From Pseudomonas sp. GD04091 (GTDB lineage: Bacteria > Pseudomonadota > Gammaproteobacteria > Pseudomonadales > Pseudomonadaceae), in assembly GCF_029836165.1 (NCBI RefSeq), contig NZ_JAOEBG010000001.1, forward strand, positions 310,001 through 374,000: a stretch of 64,000 nt of DNA, in the 5' to 3' direction. Within the stretch, counting starts at the first letter, position 1. Each line of letters starts with the position of its first letter. The notes below the pieces were generated by a model that was not told the origin of the DNA, searched no databases, and was given only the letters and a program-made list of their open reading frames with translations. Shown here piece by piece: positions 54,186 to 64,000 of the stretch. Both the position numbers and the translations under genes were made by a program.

Positions 54186-55355
54186 TCACACAGAAGCTGA
54201 AGCCTCGAGCGCTGTCTCCAGGTCCTCGATCAGGTCCCGGTAATCCTCGATCCCGATCGACAACCGCACCAGGTTCTCGCTGATCCCCATCACGCCTTTC
54301 TGCTCCGGGCTCAGGGAGTTGTGCGACATGCTCCAGGAGTGGTTGATCATGCTCTCCACCCCGCCCAGCGAATCGGCCAGGACGAAGATCGACAGCGCCT
54401 CGACCAGGCGGTTGACCGCCGCCCTGTCGCCTTTGATGCGTAGCGCCACCACCGCGCCGCCGGTGCGCATCTGGCGCTTGCACAGTTCATGCTGCGGGTG
54501 GCTTTCCAGCCCCGGGTAGTAGACCTGCTCGACCTGCGGATGCTGCTCGAGGAACTGCGCCACGCGCAGGGCGTTGGCGCTCTGGCGCTCCATGCGCACG
54601 TCCAGGGTCTTGAGCCCGCGCAGGGCCAGGTAGCAATCGAACGGCCCCTGGATCGCGCCGACCGCCATGCTGATCTTGCGCAAACGGCCCAGCAGCTCGT
54701 GATTGGCCGCCACCACCACGCCGCCGGTCAGGTCGGAGTGGCCGCCGATGTACTTGCTCGCCGAATGCATTACCAGGTCCACGCCGAGGGTGATCGGCTG
54801 CTGGTTCCAGGGCGAGCAGAAGGTATTGTCGATGCAGGTCATGACGCCACGGGCGCGGGCCAGGTCGCAGACCGCCTTGATGTCCACCAGATGCAACAGC
54901 GGGTTGGTCGGCGACTCGATCCAGATCAGCTGGGTCTCGGGGCGGATCGCCGCGGCCACGGCATCGACGTTGTTGAGGTCGACATAGCTGGTGGTCAGGC
55001 CCGAGGTGCGTCCACGGTAATCTTCCAGCAGGCGGAAGGTGCCGCCATAGACACCGTTCATCACCACCACATGGGCGTCCTTGGACAGCAGTTCGAGCAC
55101 CGTGGCGGTGGCGCTGACGCCCGAAGCGCAGGCCACCGCGCCGACGCCCTCCTCCAGTGCGGCCACGCAGGTCTCGTAGGCGTGCCGGGTCGGGTTGCTG
55201 ACGCGGCTGTAGGCGTATTCGGGGTTGTCGTCCAGGCCGCGCTTGATGAACGAGCTGGAAGTGACGATGGCCGGGAAGATGGCATTGTCGGCGACGCTGG
55301 ACTGCTCGCCGGCGTGGATGGTGCGGGTGGCGAAATTGCGCGGCTTGTCGGACAT
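54186..55355 (-). CDS. cystathionine gamma-synthase / beta-lyase family enzyme
   Basis: Encodes 389 residues of the Cys/Met metabolism PLP family (fold type I). The PLP lysine is in MHSASKYIGGHSDLTGG near residue 200, and the YSRVSNPTRHAYE motif lies near residue 50. It could act as cystathionine gamma-synthase, beta-lyase or gamma-lyase; the sequence alone does not settle this. I took the ATG at 55355 (MSDKPRNFATRTIHAGEQSS); an ATG four codons upstream (55367) is possible. It is divergent from an Lrp regulator that probably controls it. Confidence 0.87.
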   Translation of the reverse strand: MSDKPRNFATRTIHAGEQSSVADNAIFPAIVTSSSFIKRGLDDNPEYAYSRVSNPTRHAYETCVAALEEGVGAVACASGVSATATVLELLSKDAHVVVMNGVYGGTFRLLEDYRGRTSGLTTSYVDLNNVDAVAAAIRPETQLIWIESPTNPLLHLVDIKAVCDLARARGVMTCIDNTFCSPWNQQPITLGVDLVMHSASKYIGGHSDLTGGVVVAANHELLGRLRKISMAVGAIQGPFDCYLALRGLKTLDVRMERQSANALRVAQFLEQHPQVEQVYYPGLESHPQHELCKRQMRTGGAVVALRIKGDRAAVNRLVEALSIFVLADSLGGVESMINHSWSMSHNSLSPEQKGVMGISENLVRLSIGIEDYRDLIEDLETALEASASV

Positions 55356-55519
55356 GTTCGGGTCCATGGACTGTGGATGGAAAGCCGCCACTATCTCATA
55401 TCCGCCAACGCCGGGCGCCCTTGGAACAATTCTGTGCACTCGACGCCCACGATGGTTTCATCGTTCGCCGCGAGCGGCTACTCTCGGAAAACTTTTCCCA
55501 CTTTCAGCCCCGCGACGAT

Positions 55520-55981
55520 ATGGACAGTTTCGACCAGCACATCCTCACCCTGCTCCAGCGCGACGCCTCCATGTCCCTCAAGGACCTGGCCGAGGCGGTC
55601 AACCTCTCCACCACGCCCTGCTGGAAACGGGTCAAGCGCCTGGAAGAGGAAGGCTACATTCGCGGGCGTGTCGCCCTGCTCGACCCCGAGCGCCTGGGCC
55701 TGGGCCTGACGGTGTTCGTCCAGCTCAAGACCCAGCGCCACGACAGCGCATGGCTGGCGCAGTTCGCCGCCACGGTGACGGCATTCGAAGAGGTGATGGA
55801 GGTGTATCGCATGTCCGGCGACTGGGACTACATGCTGCGGGTGGTGGTGGGCGACATCGCCGCCTACGACCGCTTCTACAAGAAGCTGATCACCAGCACC
55901 GACGGGCTGTCCAACATCACCTCGAGCTTTGCCATGGAGCAGATGAAGTACACCACGGCGTATCCAGTTTCTCGCCCTTGA
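55520..55981 (+). CDS. Lrp/AsnC family regulator
   Basis: Encodes 153 residues. The N-terminal helix-turn-helix (LLQRDASMSLKDLAEAVNLS, then TTPCWKRVKRLEEEGYI) precedes a RAM ligand-binding domain (MEVYRMSGDWDYMLRVVVGD). I chose the ATG at 55520 (MDSFDQHILTLL), as the family begins there. It is divergent from the cystathionine-type gene. Confidence 0.88.
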   Translation: MDSFDQHILTLLQRDASMSLKDLAEAVNLSTTPCWKRVKRLEEEGYIRGRVALLDPERLGLGLTVFVQLKTQRHDSAWLAQFAATVTAFEEVMEVYRMSGDWDYMLRVVVGDIAAYDRFYKKLITSTDGLSNITSSFAMEQMKYTTAYPVSRP

Positions 55982-55992
55982 AATGTACGGGT

Positions 55993-56018
55993 CCCTGCGC
56001 GGGTTTACCCACGCAGGG
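55993..56018. terminator. REP-like hairpin between convergent genes
   Basis: CCCTGCG and CGCAGGG pair around CGGGTTTACCCA, between the lrp gene and the convergent oxidoreductase gene. Confidence 0.6.
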
Positions 56019-56036
56019 GCCGGCCAGTCTGGCCAA

Positions 56037-58364
<2,328 letters not shown>

Positions 58365-58416
58365 GCTCTGTGTTTCCCGCGCGATGTTTTTTCCAGACTA
58401 AGAAGCGCCCCTCCCT

Positions 58417-58430
58417 GCGTCCAATCGATA
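58417..58430 (-). promoter_or_regulatory. shared 14-mer promoter element, copy 1
   Basis: GCGTCCAATCGATA (TATCGATTGGACGC on the minus strand) lies 53 nt upstream of the molybdo-oxidoreductase start. The identical 14-mer occurs at the same distance upstream of moaB. TTGGAC could be the -35, with CTTAGT 16 nt further as a weak -10. Confidence 0.65.
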
Positions 58431-58603
58431 TGAATGAAAGCGTGATAAACAATCTCGATCACTCGATACAGGCCCCGTCAGCCGTGGCCTGCAGCCGTGA
58501 TAGAGGAGATTGATCGTACAGTCGGGGAAAGCAATTTGACGCCACTGGGCGCAGGTTATAGCTTGAACCTTGTCTGCGGCCTTTCGCCGCCCCTCTCACT
58601 TCA

Positions 58604-59623
58604 ATGCCGAGCGCGAACGTGGAAAAGAACCCCCAGGCCCTGATCGACGGTTTCAACCGCAAAGTCGATTACCTGCGGATGTCGGTCACCGACCGCTGCG
58701 ACTTTCGCTGCGTCTACTGCATGGCCGAAGACATGCAGTTCCTGCCGCGCCAGCAGATCCTCAGCCTCGAAGAGCTGTACCAGGTTGCCGAGCGCTTCGT
58801 CGCCCTGGGCACCCGCAAGATCCGCCTGACCGGCGGCGAGCCGCTGGTGCGCCAGGGCATCGTCGGGCTGTGCGGGCGCATCGCCGCCCTGCCCGGCCTG
58901 CGTGAACTGTGCCTGACCAGCAATGGCTCGCAGCTCGGCCGTCTGGCCCAGCCACTGTTCGACGCCGGCGTCTCGCGCCTGAACATCAGCCTCGACAGCC
59001 TCGACCCCGAACGCTTCCGCGCCCTGACCCGTACCGGCGACCTCAACCAGGTGATCGCCGGCATCGACGCCGCACGCGCTGCGGGCTTTCGCCGCACCAA
59101 GCTCAACGCGGTGGTGCTCAAGGGCCGCAACGACCACGAAATCGTCGACCTGGTGCGCTTCGCCATCGACCGCGAACTGGACATCTCCTTCATCGAAGAG
59201 ATGCCCCTGGGCGTGATCAGCGAGCACGAGCGCGCAGAGTCCTTCTGCTCCAGCGACGACGTGCGCAACCGCCTGGCCGAGCACTTCACCCTGATCGAGT
59301 CGGCCGAATCCTCCCAGGGCCCGGCCCGCTACTGGCGCCTGGCCGAAGCCGCCAACACCCGGGTCGGCTTCATTTCACCGCACAGCCACAACTTCTGCGC
59401 CACCTGCAACCGCGTGCGCCTGACCGTCGAAGGTCGCCTGCTGCTGTGCCTGGGCAACGAGCACTCCGTGGACCTCAAGCAGGTCCTGCGCCAGCACCCC
59501 GGTGACAGCGCGCGCCTGGAGCAGGCCATCCGCGACGCCATGCAGCTCAAGCCCTACCGTCACCATTTCGAAGTCGGCGGCGAAGTGCAGATCCTGCGTT
59601 TCATGAACATGACCGGCGGCTGA
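58604..59623 (+). CDS. moaA: GTP 3',8-cyclase MoaA
   Basis: Encodes 339 residues of the radical SAM family. The SAM cluster motif is CDFRCVYC near residue 32, the second cluster is in [18 protein letters not shown] near residues 267-284, and the C-terminus ends in GG, as needed for activity in the family. It makes the first intermediate of molybdenum cofactor. The exact start is not certain: a GTG near 58619 is possible. It is the first gene of a unit with the bestrophin-like gene. Confidence 0.93.
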   Translation: MPSANVEKNPQALIDGFNRKVDYLRMSVTDRCDFRCVYCMAEDMQFLPRQQILSLEELYQVAERFVALGTRKIRLTGGEPLVRQGIVGLCGRIAALPGLRELCLTSNGSQLGRLAQPLFDAGVSRLNISLDSLDPERFRALTRTGDLNQVIAGIDAARAAGFRRTKLNAVVLKGRNDHEIVDLVRFAIDRELDISFIEEMPLGVISEHERAESFCSSDDVRNRLAEHFTLIESAESSQGPARYWRLAEAANTRVGFISPHSHNFCATCNRVRLTVEGRLLLCLGNEHSVDLKQVLRQHPGDSARLEQAIRDAMQLKPYRHHFEVGGEVQILRFMNMTGG

Positions 59624-59644
59624 TCGGCCGCCTCTGGAACTGCC

Positions 59645-60544
59645 TTGATCGTCCACCCACGCCCCGACATGCTGCGTGTGCTGTTCACCCTCAAGGGCTC
59701 GATCGTCCAGCGCATCGCCCTGCGCTGCCTGGGCGTGACCCTGCTGGCGGCCCTGATCGTGCTGATCGAGCGACACTACCCGACGCTGTTCTACCCGGTC
59801 AGTGCCACGCCCTTCACGTTGCTGGGGCTGTCGCTGTCGATCTTCATGAGTTTTCGCAACAACGCCTGCTACGACCGTTGGTGGGAGGGGCGCAAGGCCT
59901 GGGGGCGGATGATCATCGAGGTGCGCTCGTTCGTGCGCGAAAGCGTGGCGATCGAGGATCGCCAGCTGCGCGCGCAGATGCTGCGCGGCCTGTGCGGTTT
60001 CGCCCATGCCCTCAACGCCCGCTTGCGCAATGAAGAGGAACTGCCCCTGGCGCGCACCTGGCTGGCCGAAGACGCGCCGATCACCGCGCACAATGTCTGC
60101 GACGGCATCCTGCGTGATATCGGCGGGCAGTGCTCACGGCTGGCGCAGGAAGGCGCGATCAGCGAGTTCCGCTACACCGTGCTGGAGCAGCGCCTGACCG
60201 GGCTGTCGGACGTGCAGGCCACCTGCGAACGGATCAAGGGCACGCCGCTGCCCTTCCCCTATACGCTGCTGCTGCATCGCACCATCTACATCTTCTGCAT
60301 GCTGCTGCCGTTCGCCCTGGCCGAGCCGCTGGGCTGGCTGGCGCCGCTGTTCACCACCATCGTCAGCTACACGTTCTTCGGCCTGGATGCGATCGGCAAC
60401 GAGCTGGAGGATCCGTTCGGCCGAGACGAGAACGATTTGCCGACCGATGCACTGGTGCGCACCATCGAGCGCGATGTGCTGTCGGCCCTGGGACATGAGC
60501 CGCTGCCTCCGGCGCTGGTGCCCGTGGATCATGTGCTGAGCTGA
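59645..60544 (+). CDS. bestrophin-like channel protein (YneE family)
   Basis: Encodes 299 residues with about four membrane segments (IALRCLGVTLLAALIVLIER; TPFTLLGLSLSIFMSF; YIFCMLLPFALAEPLGWLAP). FRNNACYDRWWEGRKAWG is a bestrophin signature. The start is a TTG at 59645 supported by GGAA 6 nt upstream. Such proteins conduct anions. The pairing with moa genes suggests a role with oxyanions, which is inference. Confidence 0.85.
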   Translation: MIVHPRPDMLRVLFTLKGSIVQRIALRCLGVTLLAALIVLIERHYPTLFYPVSATPFTLLGLSLSIFMSFRNNACYDRWWEGRKAWGRMIIEVRSFVRESVAIEDRQLRAQMLRGLCGFAHALNARLRNEEELPLARTWLAEDAPITAHNVCDGILRDIGGQCSRLAQEGAISEFRYTVLEQRLTGLSDVQATCERIKGTPLPFPYTLLLHRTIYIFCMLLPFALAEPLGWLAPLFTTIVSYTFFGLDAIGNELEDPFGRDENDLPTDALVRTIERDVLSALGHEPLPPALVPVDHVLS

Positions 60545-60572
60545 AAGCCTGTCCCGTGATGGATCCTGGCGG

Positions 60573-61112
60573 TCACCCGCGGCTTGCGCAGGCCCCGATC
60601 GGCTTCAGGTGCGCCACGAAGTTGCACGGTCGGTGCCGCGCATCCAGCTGCTCGGCGAGGATCCCCTCCCACGCCGTGCGGCAGGCGCCGGTCGAGCCCG
60701 GCAGGCAGCACACCAGGGTGCCGTTGGCCATGCCTGCCAGCGCCCGGCTCTGCACGGTCGAGGTGCCGATGTCGAGAATCGACAGGGCACGGAACAGCTC
60801 GCCGAACCCATCGATGCGCTTGTCCAGCAGGCAGCCCACCGCTTCCGGCGTGCTGTCGCGCCCGGTGAAACCGGTGCCACCGGTGATCAGCACCACCTGC
60901 ACCTGCTCGTCGGCGATCCAGGTCGCGACCTGGGCGCGGATCTTGTACAGGTCGTCCTTGAGCAGCTCCCGCGCCACCAGGCGGTGGCCCACGCCGATGG
61001 CGCGGCTGGCCAGCAGCTCGCCGGAGGTGTCGGTGTCGTAGGTACGGGTGTCGCTGACGGTCAGCACCGCAATGTTCAGCGGTACGAACACCGCGTCCGG
61101 TTTCACGCTCAT
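60573..61112 (-). CDS. moaB: molybdenum cofactor biosynthesis protein MoaB
   Basis: Encodes 179 residues of the MoaB/Mog family. The signature LITGGTGFTGRDSTPEAVG is near residues 76-94, and MANGTLVCCLPGSTGAC near 128-144. It acts late in molybdopterin maturation (adenylation). It converges on the bestrophin gene and has the shared 14-mer 53 nt upstream. Confidence 0.92.
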   Translation of the reverse strand: MSVKPDAVFVPLNIAVLTVSDTRTYDTDTSGELLASRAIGVGHRLVARELLKDDLYKIRAQVATWIADEQVQVVLITGGTGFTGRDSTPEAVGCLLDKRIDGFGELFRALSILDIGTSTVQSRALAGMANGTLVCCLPGSTGACRTAWEGILAEQLDARHRPCNFVAHLKPIGACASRG

Positions 61113-61164
61113 GGCCTCTGCTCCAGGATTGCACTCGCGGCCACGTTAGAGACAAGCCAGGCAA

Positions 61165-61178
61165 GCGTCCAATCGATA
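61165..61178 (-). promoter_or_regulatory. shared 14-mer promoter element, copy 2
   Basis: GCGTCCAATCGATA, identical to copy 1 in sequence, orientation and distance (53 nt) to its minus-strand gene, here moaB. TTGGAC could be the -35, with TCTAAC 16 nt further as a possible -10. It lies in the divergent space to the LysR gene. Confidence 0.65.
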
Positions 61179-61301
61179 GCACGTAACGGATGATCGACGC
61201 CCTCTATCATCCGCGAAGAAAGCCGTGATCCGCTCACGAATGATTAGCCACGTGCTTCACTCTTGGTTAAGGTCTACCCACCCCGCAACCCAGGCCGCAC
61301 C

Positions 61302-62189
61302 ATGGATATCAAACAGCTCAAGTTCCTCATCGCCCTCGACCAGACCCGCCACTTCGGCCAGGCCGCGGCGCTGTGCCATATCACCCAGCCGACCTTGTCC
61401 ATGCGCCTGCGCAACCTCGAGGACGAACTGGACCTGGTGCTGGTCAAGCGCGGCCAGCGCTTCGAAGGTTTCACCGAGGCCGGCGAGCGCATCCTGGCCT
61501 GGGCCCGCACCCTGCTCGCCGCCCATGACGGCCTGCAGGCCGAGGCCGCCAGCTGCCGCGGCCAGGTGGTCGGCAGCCTGCGCCTGGGGACCGTGCCGCT
61601 GGCCAGCTTCAACCCGATGCAGTTGCTCATGCCATTGCGCGAGAAGTACCCGGAGCTGCACTTCCAGCTGTCGTCGCTGAGCTCCGAGCAAGTGGTCGAT
61701 GGCCTGAGCCGCAACCAGCTCGACCTGGGCATCTGCTACCTCGACCAGGTCAACACCAGCTTCTTCGACGTGATCGAGCTGAGCACCACCACCATGGGCC
61801 TGCTGCACGACACCCGGCACTTCCGCTTCGAGGCCGACAGCCTGCGCTGGGACGACCTTGGCGACTTGCCGCTGGGCCTGCTGAGCAAAGGCATGCACTA
61901 CCGCCAGTCCCTCGACCTGAGCTTCCGCAGCCGTGGCCTGGAGCCCAATGCCGTGCTCGAGAGTGACTCCACCTTCCAGCTGATCCAGGCGATCAACACC
62001 GGCGTGTGCTGCGCGATCATGCCGCTCGATTGCGGCCTGGAAGAACTCAGCCAGCACATGCGCATCATCCCGGTACAGGAGGCCAGCATCCACAGCCCGG
62101 TCGGCCTGTTGCTGCGCCGCAGCGAGCCACGCTCGGCCATCGCCGAGCAGTGCTTCGACGAAGCCCGCGCCCTGTTTCAGCCCTCCTGA
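61302..62189 (+). CDS. LysR family regulator of the molybdo module (inferred)
   Basis: Encodes 295 residues. The N-terminal helix-turn-helix (QLKFLIALDQTRHFGQAAAL, then HITQPTLSMRLRNLEDELD) is followed by an effector domain. I chose the ATG at 61302 (MDIKQLKFLIALDQTRHFGQ); the frame is open a little further 5'. It is divergent from moaB across the shared 14-mer, so it probably controls moaB and the oxidoreductase gene. The effector is unknown. Its 3' end overlaps the convergent AraC gene by 13 nt. Confidence 0.87.
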   Translation: MDIKQLKFLIALDQTRHFGQAAALCHITQPTLSMRLRNLEDELDLVLVKRGQRFEGFTEAGERILAWARTLLAAHDGLQAEAASCRGQVVGSLRLGTVPLASFNPMQLLMPLREKYPELHFQLSSLSSEQVVDGLSRNQLDLGICYLDQVNTSFFDVIELSTTTMGLLHDTRHFRFEADSLRWDDLGDLPLGLLSKGMHYRQSLDLSFRSRGLEPNAVLESDSTFQLIQAINTGVCCAIMPLDCGLEELSQHMRIIPVQEASIHSPVGLLLRRSEPRSAIAEQCFDEARALFQPS

Positions 62190-62956
62190 GCCGTGGCCCG
62201 GCGGTACTGGCGCGGCGTGAAGCCGGTCAGTTGCCTGAACTGCCGGCTGAAGGCGCTGTGGTCGGTGTAACCACAGCGCAAGGCCACCTCGATGATCGGC
62301 AGGTCGCTGTGCAACAGCTGGTGGGCATGCTCCAGGCGGGCCTTGTGGATCATCTGTCGGGGCGTGAGGTGGAACACGCGCTTGCAGTAGCGTTCCAGTT
62401 GCGCCACCGAGATGCCGGCGATGCGGGTCAGCTCGCCCATGCCGATCGGCTGATGGAAATGCGCGCGGATATGCGCGTCCACCGCCGCCAGGCGCTGGTA
62501 GGCGGGGTGGGTGTCGGCGGCTGACTGCAGGTCCACCGAAATGCCCACCAGGCCGATGATCCTTCCCGCCGGGTTGAACAGCGGGCGCTTGTGGGTCAGG
62601 CACCAGCCTGGTTCGCGGCTGCCATACAGGTGCAGCTCCAGTTGGTCTTCCAGCACCAGCCCCTGCTCCAGCACACGCCGGTCCTGCTCGGTATAGCCGG
62701 GGCCGAGCCGCGCCGGGAACACGTCGGCGCTGGTCTTGCCCAGCAACGGTTGCAGGTGCTTCAGGCCGCAGCGCTGCACCAGCGTGCGGTTGGCCAGTAC
62801 ATAGCGGGCCTGATCGTCCTTGATGAAGATCGCTGCGTTGGCGATGACGTCGAGCATGGGCAGCAACCAGATCACCCCGGTCAGCAACGCCTCGAGCGAC
62901 TCGGGGCGGTGCTGGTCGAGGTGCTGGTACAGGGTTGCCAGTGAGTCACGTGACAT
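62177..62956 (-). CDS. AraC family regulator with PAS domain
   Basis: Encodes 259 residues. A PAS-like domain (DVIANAAIFIKDDQARYVLA, near residue 36) is followed by a C-terminal AraC DNA-binding domain (MGELTRIAGISVAQLERYCK and EVALRCGYTDHSAFSRQFRQ). I chose the ATG at 62956 (MSRDSLATLYQHL). It is divergent from an amino acid permease gene that it probably controls. Confidence 0.88.
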   Translation of the reverse strand: MSRDSLATLYQHLDQHRPESLEALLTGVIWLLPMLDVIANAAIFIKDDQARYVLANRTLVQRCGLKHLQPLLGKTSADVFPARLGPGYTEQDRRVLEQGLVLEDQLELHLYGSREPGWCLTHKRPLFNPAGRIIGLVGISVDLQSAADTHPAYQRLAAVDAHIRAHFHQPIGMGELTRIAGISVAQLERYCKRVFHLTPRQMIHKARLEHAHQLLHSDLPIIEVALRCGYTDHSAFSRQFRQLTGFTPRQYRRATAQEG

Positions 62957-63206
62957 TGAACAAGTTCTCCGGTGCCAGTGCCGGCTATGCAATCCAGCCT
63001 ATCCAGCCACCGCCCCTGCTCACCAGTCTTTTCTGCAACTGTGCCGATTTCGTCACCCACCTTGCAGAAAACCATCAAGAACCCTGGCCGCGATCGGTCC
63101 ACTCTATGCCCCACGCAAGCCGCCCCACGACCTACAAGAGCGCGGCCCACGAAGCCGCATCGTGACATCAGACCTGCCTATCCAAAACCTACAAAAAGGC
63201 GAAATC

Positions 63207-64000
63207 ATGTCAGGCAAATTCAAGAAACAGCTCTCACTGCTGGACCTCACCTTCATCGGCCTTGGCGCCATCTTCGGCTCCGGCTGGCTGTTCGCCGCCA
63301 GCCACGTCTCGGCCATCGCCGGCCCGGCCGGCATCCTCTCCTGGTTCCTCGGCGGCTTCGCCGTCCTGCTGCTGGGCATCGTCTACTGCGAGCTCGGCGC
63401 CGCCCTGCCGCGCGCCGGCGGCGTGGTGCGCTACCCGGTGTACTCCCACGGTCCGCTGCTCGGCTACCTGATGGGCTTCATCACCCTGATCGCCTTCTCC
63501 AGCCTGATCGCCATCGAAGTGGTCGCCTCACGCCAATACGCCGCGGCCTGGTTCCCGGCCCTGACCAAGGCCGGCTCCAGCGACCCGACCGTGCTCGGCT
63601 GGCTGGTGCAGTTCGCCCTTTTGGGGCTGTTCTTCCTGCTCAACTACCGCAGCGTGAAAACGTTCGCCAAGGCCAACAACCTGGTCAGCGTGTTCAAGTT
63701 CATCGTGCCGCTGCTGGTGATCGGCGTGCTGTTCACCTTCTTCAAGCCGGAAAACTTCGAGGTTCAGGGCTTCGCCCCGTTCGGCCTGTCCGGAGTGGAA
63801 ATGGCCGTGTCGGCCGGCGGTATCATCTTCGCCTACCTGGGCCTGACGCCGATCATCTCGGTGGCCAGCGAAGTGAAGAACCCACAGCGCACCATCCCCA
63901 TCGCGCTGATTCTCTCGGTGCTGCTGTCCACCGCCATCTACGCCCTGCTGCAACTGGCTTTCCTCGGCAGCGTGCCGACCGAGATGATTGCCAACGGCTG
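63207..64000 (+). CDS. APC family amino acid permease (3' end beyond window)
   Basis: The first 264 codons are visible. Membrane segments begin with LLDLTFIGLGAIFGSGWLFA near residue 10, the APC signature, and continue with TIPIALILSVLLSTAIYALL near residue 233. AAGG lies 7 nt before the ATG. It imports an amino acid by proton symport; the substrate is unknown. It is divergent from the PAS-AraC regulator. Confidence 0.9.
   Translation, partial: MSGKFKKQLSLLDLTFIGLGAIFGSGWLFAASHVSAIAGPAGILSWFLGGFAVLLLGIVYCELGAALPRAGGVVRYPVYSHGPLLGYLMGFITLIAFSSLIAIEVVASRQYAAAWFPALTKAGSSDPTVLGWLVQFALLGLFFLLNYRSVKTFAKANNLVSVFKFIVPLLVIGVLFTFFKPENFEVQGFAPFGLSGVEMAVSAGGIIFAYLGLTPIISVASEVKNPQRTIPIALILSVLLSTAIYALLQLAFLGSVPTEMIANG

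Overview
The window is a stretch of chromosome from a fluorescent Pseudomonas, most likely of the P. putida group. Three things suggest this: high GC; many copies of the P. putida-type REP element (core GCGGGTTTACCCGC with a GTGGGAGC arm) between genes; and gene order recalled from P. putida and P. aeruginosa, such as fadD1-fadD2-hydrolase-phaJ1, puuA-puuB beside fadD, and rnd-ycgL with ycgN nearby. I could not run a database search, so the species call is an inference. About 62 protein genes fill the window. I saw no rRNA, tRNA, CRISPR array, insertion sequence, integrase or phage gene. hrpA at the left edge and an amino acid permease at the right edge are cut by the window. Layout: 1-4.0 kb holds hrpA and a low-GC pair of unknown genes. 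4.2-12.6 kb is a catabolic block: glutamyl-polyamine synthetase and oxidoreductase, two acyl-CoA ligases, an alpha/beta hydrolase and the (R)-enoyl-CoA hydratase PhaJ, which links beta-oxidation to polyester synthesis. 12.6-15.4 kb is an ECF42-type sigma factor operon (SnoaL-like, YCII/DGPF, SRPBCC, sigma) with a promoter that fits the ECF42 motif. 15.4-19.3 kb has two regulator/target pairs: AraC with a LysE exporter, and a MocR regulator with a threonine-dehydratase-like enzyme. 19.3-30 kb is mixed housekeeping and envelope functions (deformylase, YihY, CsbD, a secreted beta-helix protein, CvfB, a lipoprotein, AceK, two EamA transporters). 30-42 kb carries lpxO, cysK, a DUF748 protein, a MoxR ATPase with a VWA protein, and an operon for 5-oxoproline use (MFS transporter, pxpA, pxpB, pxpC) with a divergent LysR regulator, then small membrane genes and a glutamine amidotransferase. 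42-56 kb carries an oligopeptidase, an HNH protein, an RNA methyltransferase, a likely inactive M61-like protein, YcgN, a nitroreductase, a 2-hydroxyacid dehydrogenase, YcgL, RNase D, a phosphoethanolamine transferase, and a cystathionine-type enzyme with a divergent Lrp regulator. 56-62.2 kb is a molybdenum-cofactor module: a YdeP/FdhF-like molybdo-oxidoreductase, moaA, a bestrophin-like channel, moaB and a LysR regulator. 62.2-64 kb is a PAS-AraC regulator divergent from the permease. The strongest new signals are regulatory. An identical 14-mer lies 53 nt upstream of both the molybdo-oxidoreductase gene and moaB, in the same orientation, and ties the 56-62 kb module together. An ECF42-type promoter sits in front of the SnoaL-like gene. 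A 21-bp-spaced direct repeat overlaps the MocR start, and a ColR-like box lies upstream of the phosphoethanolamine transferase gene. A REP-like element appears to have been absorbed into the pxpC reading frame. The best candidate for an undescribed gene system is the low-GC two-gene cassette at 3.2-4.0 kb: a glycine-rich hydrophobic protein translationally coupled to a small membrane protein.
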